From NCBI GenBank assembly GCA_029012425.1, contig JAQXMB010000112.1, forward strand, positions 1 to 56,710: a stretch of DNA of 56,710 nucleotides. Reading direction: 5' to 3'. A model generated the notes under the pieces. The model was not told where the DNA came from, did not search any database, and saw only the letters and a list, made by a program, of their open reading frames with translations. The first letter of the stretch is position 1. Each line of letters begins with the position of its first letter. Below, in pieces: positions 54,107-56,710 of the stretch. This DNA comes from a bacterium (GTDB lineage: Bacteria > Bacillota > Clostridia > Lachnospirales > Lachnospiraceae). A program made the translations under genes and the position numbers.

Positions 54107-54675
54107 GGAAAGTCCTCTTTGGGTATTTCGGAAACCGTTATGTAAGCATTAAAGACATAACCGATGGTTCCCTTTTCGGTAAGTACCTTGGTGCGATTTT
54201 TACCCTGTTCTAATACATAACCTTTTTCACCGCCGTCGATATGACTTAAGACGGCAGAGCTACGGTTTTCGGTTTCCCGAATACGGACATTGGTGACACC
54301 GTCAATTACAACAAACGCATAGTAGATAGGATCATCAGTTTCCTTGTCATCTGCTTCCTCGTTGATTTCTTCAGCAGGAGGCTCGGGAATAACCTCTTCT
54401 GAAGGGGGTGTTTCTTCTATCGGGGGTGTTTCTTCTACTAGGGGTGTTTCTTCTGCCGGCGGTTCTTCCGGTGTGGCAGGTACGATTGGCTGAATCGGTG
54501 TTTCCGATTCAATCGGAATGATTGTGTCAACGCTGTCAACCGAAGCAACGACGGTCGTATCGTTCTGTGAGTGACTCAGATTAGAGCCATTTGATGCAAA
54601 CAGAAAGATGGCAGCTGCTCCGGCAACAATATATGTGACGAATGTGATTGTAAACAAGGTGTTTTTTTTCTTCAT
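54091..54675 (-). CDS. membrane-anchored SH3-domain protein
   Basis: A 194-aa protein. The N-terminal membrane helix (~7-27, LFTITFVTYIVAGAAAIFLF) places the rest outside. Residues ~50-110 are a Pro/Glu/Thr-rich linker (EETPPIEETPPSEEVIPEPP) and residues ~120-185 a bacterial SH3 domain (VTNVRIRETENRSSAVLSHI, KTKVLTEKGTIGYVFNAYI-like blocks). It may bind cell-wall peptide. It lies 17 nt downstream of the histidine kinase gene on the same strand, so the two are an operon. The 3' end overlaps the terminator stem. Confidence 0.75.
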   Translation of the reverse strand: MKKKNTLFTITFVTYIVAGAAAIFLFASNGSNLSHSQNDTTVVASVDSVDTIIPIESETPIQPIVPATPEEPPAEETPLVEETPPIEETPPSEEVIPEPPAEEINEEADDKETDDPIYYAFVVIDGVTNVRIRETENRSSAVLSHIDGGEKGYVLEQGKNRTKVLTEKGTIGYVFNAYITVSEIPKEDFPKEYR

Positions 54676-54691
54676 ATTCTAAGCGGCCTCC

Positions 54692-55600
54692 TTATGTTGT
54701 GGGAAGCTGGATATAGATACCCATGCCTTTGCCGAGCATACTCTTTGCATAGATGCTGCCACCGTAGTAGTCAACAATTGCTTTTGCCTGTGTCAGGCCT
54801 AGGCCATTTCCGCTGATGCGGTTAGAACCCTGATAATTCAGTTCAAAAATGTGCTTGGTTTCATGCTCAGGCAAACCATTTCCATTATCCTTGAGTACGA
54901 TGAAGATATCATCACCGATATTGGAAATTGTGATGACAAGTGTACCGGAGCGCTGCATATATTTGATTGAGTTATCAATGATATTGCGGAAAAGGATACG
55001 AAGTCTGCTTTTGTTTGCCTTGACAAGCATCGCCTGCTGCGGTGCAGACAGCTGAATGTTGATTTCGGCAGTATTGGCAAACGGAGTCAGTTCATCAATC
55101 GAATCCTGGGCTATCTGCAAAATATTGATGGTTTCGTTGGGACTCTCATCCGGGTCGATAGGAGGAAGCAATGCTTCATAATCGAGGCGTTCCTGCTCAG
55201 CATGTTCCGCAATGATTGTCTGAAGCTGTGTTTCGCGGGAATCCTGTTCTACCTGCAGGACAGAGATTTTTTGTTCGAGTTCCTGAATGCGTGAGCCTGC
55301 ATCCTTCAGCTCAACATCCTTTGATGCAGTAAGCTTCGCCTGCGCATCCAATTTATCGGCAAGTTCATTCGCTCTTTTTTCATTTTCGATTGCGCTCTTC
55401 TGATATTTGGCCTGTAACTCTATGAGATCGTTGTCTCCAATATTGTTTTTCCAGAACAGGAATACAAGGGAGAGAAGTAAAAGACTGTGGATGATAAAGA
55501 AAATCAAAATCAGCCATAGATTGAAGCGAAAAAAGCTGTACAATACAAGCAGGTATGAAATAATTGAGCAGCTTAGGAGCGTTTTTTGTCCATTTGTCAT
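54692..55600 (-). CDS. histidine-kinase-like protein without a visible phospho-accepting His
   Basis: A 302-aa protein. Two membrane helices (~8-24 and ~28-49) are followed by a coiled coil (~58-130) and a GHKL ATPase domain (~190-302) with N-box RNIIDNSIKYM, G1 DNGNGLPEHE and G2 GNGLGLTQAKAI. The dimerisation region just before it (TINILQIAQDSIDELTPFAN) is shortened, and no H-box (HxLR-like) is seen. It may be an orphan ATPase, or the His may be displaced. No response regulator is adjacent. Confidence 0.8.
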   Translation of the reverse strand: MTNGQKTLLSCSIISYLLVLYSFFRFNLWLILIFFIIHSLLLLSLVFLFWKNNIGDNDLIELQAKYQKSAIENEKRANELADKLDAQAKLTASKDVELKDAGSRIQELEQKISVLQVEQDSRETQLQTIIAEHAEQERLDYEALLPPIDPDESPNETINILQIAQDSIDELTPFANTAEINIQLSAPQQAMLVKANKSRLRILFRNIIDNSIKYMQRSGTLVITISNIGDDIFIVLKDNGNGLPEHETKHIFELNYQGSNRISGNGLGLTQAKAIVDYYGGSIYAKSMLGKGMGIYIQLPTT

Positions 55601-55635
55601 AGATAGAACCTTCTTTCCTTATTTTTGATGGCATA

Positions 55636-55644
55636 ATCATAACA
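55636..55644 (-). promoter_or_regulatory. extended -10 promoter element of the minus-strand pair
   Basis: On the minus strand this reads TGTTATGAT, an extended -10 (TG-n-TATnAT), 36 nt before the kinase start. The -35 region is weak. Confidence 0.4.
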
Positions 55645-55650
55645 TAGGAA

Positions 55651-55679
55651 TTGATAAAAATATATATTCATTTCATAAA
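55651..55679 (+). promoter_or_regulatory. possible promoter for the 74-aa protein and ATPase genes
   Basis: TTGATA (55651-55656) and CATAAA (55674-55679) are 17 bp apart and divergent from the minus-strand promoter. The -10 is imperfect. Confidence 0.35.
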
Positions 55680-55701
55680 AATCAGATAGGAGGCGCAAAA
55701 A

Positions 55702-55926
55702 ATGAATTTATCGGAGCGATTGAATAAGACAAACCGGAAATTAAGTGAGGGAAAGCGCTCACCGGCGGACGAGGATGAGGAGACTTTGACCTATATGCAG
55801 CGGCCGAAATCGAGGTTTCTCAACGAGAACAGTCATACCTATGACCGGATTGGAGACGATTCCTTTCATGTTGCGCCAAGTGTGTTTGACCGTCAGGCAA
55901 TTTTTCATACAGGAGGACGCAAATAG
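55702..55926 (+). CDS. 74-aa protein of unknown function
   Basis: A small, charged, soluble protein. AGGAGG at 55688-55693 lies 8 nt before the ATG, a near-ideal ribosome binding site, which supports real translation. No domain is recognised. The segment RFLNENSHTYDRIGDDSFHV-APSVFDRQ weakly resembles the repeat unit of the tube-initiator tail at 32736-34640 (RYFMEGSTS...KDYKG...SAALVEGE). It lies 113 bp upstream of the ATPase-like gene and may be in the same transcript. Confidence 0.6.
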   Translation: MNLSERLNKTNRKLSEGKRSPADEDEETLTYMQRPKSRFLNENSHTYDRIGDDSFHVAPSVFDRQAIFHTGGRK

Positions 55927-56039
55927 ATTCTTTGCACAGATAATATCTGTTTTCAAAAAAGGTCGAAGCAGAACTGTGAAGGAAATAAACAGTACGACAC
56001 AAACATTTTAATCAGCATAATAGCAGGGGAGTAATTACG

Positions 56040-56710
56040 ATGAGTACAAACAAAAAAATGAAAATCAGTGTTGATGAGATCGCAAAGCAGCCATATGACA
56101 ATTATAACGATTATATGTCTTGTTTGTTTGCGGTTGTCAACGACAGTATGGATGTCTATATCGAAGACATGAAATCGGTATTTGCCAATGAGCAGGGCGG
56201 ATATAAAAATGTGCTTTATCCTGATATTGAGATTGCGCATGATCTGTGTAAGGAGCAGGTGTCAAAATTCTATTTGAAAATGTCAGAGGTTGCAGAGGAC
56301 TATATGAAGGGAACCAGCGTTGAGGAAGCGGATGAATCTACGGAAACAGAAAATGACATCATGGACGATCTGTTTGGAGACTTGGACGATGACGACCTGT
56401 TTGGAGACAGTGGTTTTGATGATGCGTTATCCGGCATATTCGGCGATGAGCAAATCAGTGCGGAGCATATTGAGCATACGATGCGCCAGAAAGCAAAGCA
56501 GCTGAATGCCCGAGATAAAATTTTGCACTTGAACAGCAGAGCACAGGTCACGATCGAGGCCGGGATTTCACTTCCATTCTATGAGGTATGTAAAAAACTG
56601 GAATATGAGCCGTTTACGATATTCTGCTTTGTCTGTGGTATATTATCATCCACACAGACAAACTATGCAGGCATCTATCAGGTGATCAACGAGAACGGCA
56701 ATATGTCGGC
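56040..56710 (+). CDS. N-terminal part of a CIS-type AAA+ ATPase (runs off the window)
   Basis: Open from ATG 56040 to the edge (223 residues visible). Residues ~1-100 are charged and helical. Residues ~105-140 are very acidic with a repeated DDLFGD/FGD motif. Residues ~165-223 (LNSRAQVTIEAGISLPFYEV, CKKLEYEPFTIFCFVCGILS, NYAGIYQVINENG) resemble the winged-helix N-terminal domain of the AAA+ ATPases of CIS loci (R..A...GI.LP...L...L..FE). No Walker motifs fall within the window, so the ATPase call rests on that domain and the context. GGGGAG precedes the ATG. Confidence 0.65.
   Translation, partial: MSTNKKMKISVDEIAKQPYDNYNDYMSCLFAVVNDSMDVYIEDMKSVFANEQGGYKNVLYPDIEIAHDLCKEQVSKFYLKMSEVAEDYMKGTSVEEADESTETENDIMDDLFGDLDDDDLFGDSGFDDALSGIFGDEQISAEHIEHTMRQKAKQLNARDKILHLNSRAQVTIEAGISLPFYEVCKKLEYEPFTIFCFVCGILSSTQTNYAGIYQVINENGNMS

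Overview
The window looks like chromosome of a low-to-moderate GC Firmicute, most plausibly a Lachnospiraceae or related Clostridia gut commensal. The reasons are strong AGGAGG-type ribosome binding sites, several TTG/GTG/CTG starts, the mix of housekeeping genes (ArsC/Spx-family reductase, DeoD, DUF4474, REC-GGDEF-PAS), and a 165-bp hairpin-type repeat of a style I associate with Lachnospiraceae. No rRNA, tRNA, integrase, terminase, capsid or transposase gene is visible. The assignment is inference.

Layout. Positions 1-5604 are ordinary or partly decayed flank: an ArsC/Spx-like gene, remnants of an ABC ATPase and of a response regulator, a REC-GGDEF-PAS protein, DUF4474, a metallophosphoesterase and deoD. 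From 5820 to 54075 every gene is on the + strand. Positions 5820-16155 hold a two-domain GNAT protein, a 511-aa helical protein, a MITE-like hairpin element, a TetR regulator with its own sigma-A promoter, a 1971-aa protein carrying an ABC1/UbiB/AarF kinase domain, and another GNAT protein. Positions 16339-27911 hold a first-gene protein with the N-terminal signature of contractile-injection-system (CIS) loci, then five membrane or exported proteins: a pseudokinase-like protein, a degenerate class III cyclase, a MORN-repeat protein, a TolC-like exported helical protein, and a 1034-aa protein with a long Gly/Ser/Asp hexanucleotide-encoded repeat.

Positions 27955-48152 are a nearly complete CIS particle operon: DUF4255 cap/terminator, carboxypeptidase-regulatory-like beta protein, PAAR-like DUF4280, sheath, tube, gp41-like chaperone, DUF6760 (CTG start), a tube-initiator-like protein with a six-unit repeat tail, a 775-aa coiled-coil protein (tape-measure or cargo candidate), two CIS_tube proteins, a gpD-like hub, a gp5/VgrG-like spike, gp25, two baseplate J proteins and a P2 gpI-like protein.

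Positions 48188-54075 are a signalling cassette with its own promoter: an RsbV-like STAS protein, a MATE transporter fused to a degenerate RsbW-like ATPase domain, a GNAT protein, a membrane SpoIIE phosphatase with a dCache-like sensor, and an RsbW-like ATPase. A short minus-strand pair follows (SH3-domain protein, histidine kinase without a visible phospho-accepting His). The + strand then resumes with a 74-aa protein and the N-terminal part of what looks like the CIS AAA+ ATPase, which runs off the end.

How the genes may work together: particle genes build a contractile sheath/tube/baseplate. The 18159-27911 genes look like a dedicated membrane and cell-envelope module built partly from catalytically degenerate signalling folds. 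The partner-switch cassette could tie expression or firing to an external signal. The UbiB-kinase and coiled-coil proteins upstream are the best candidates for cargo or accessory factors. The membrane module, the kinase-bearing giant, and the mutually exclusive RNA hairpins after the tube gene are the most novel-looking parts.
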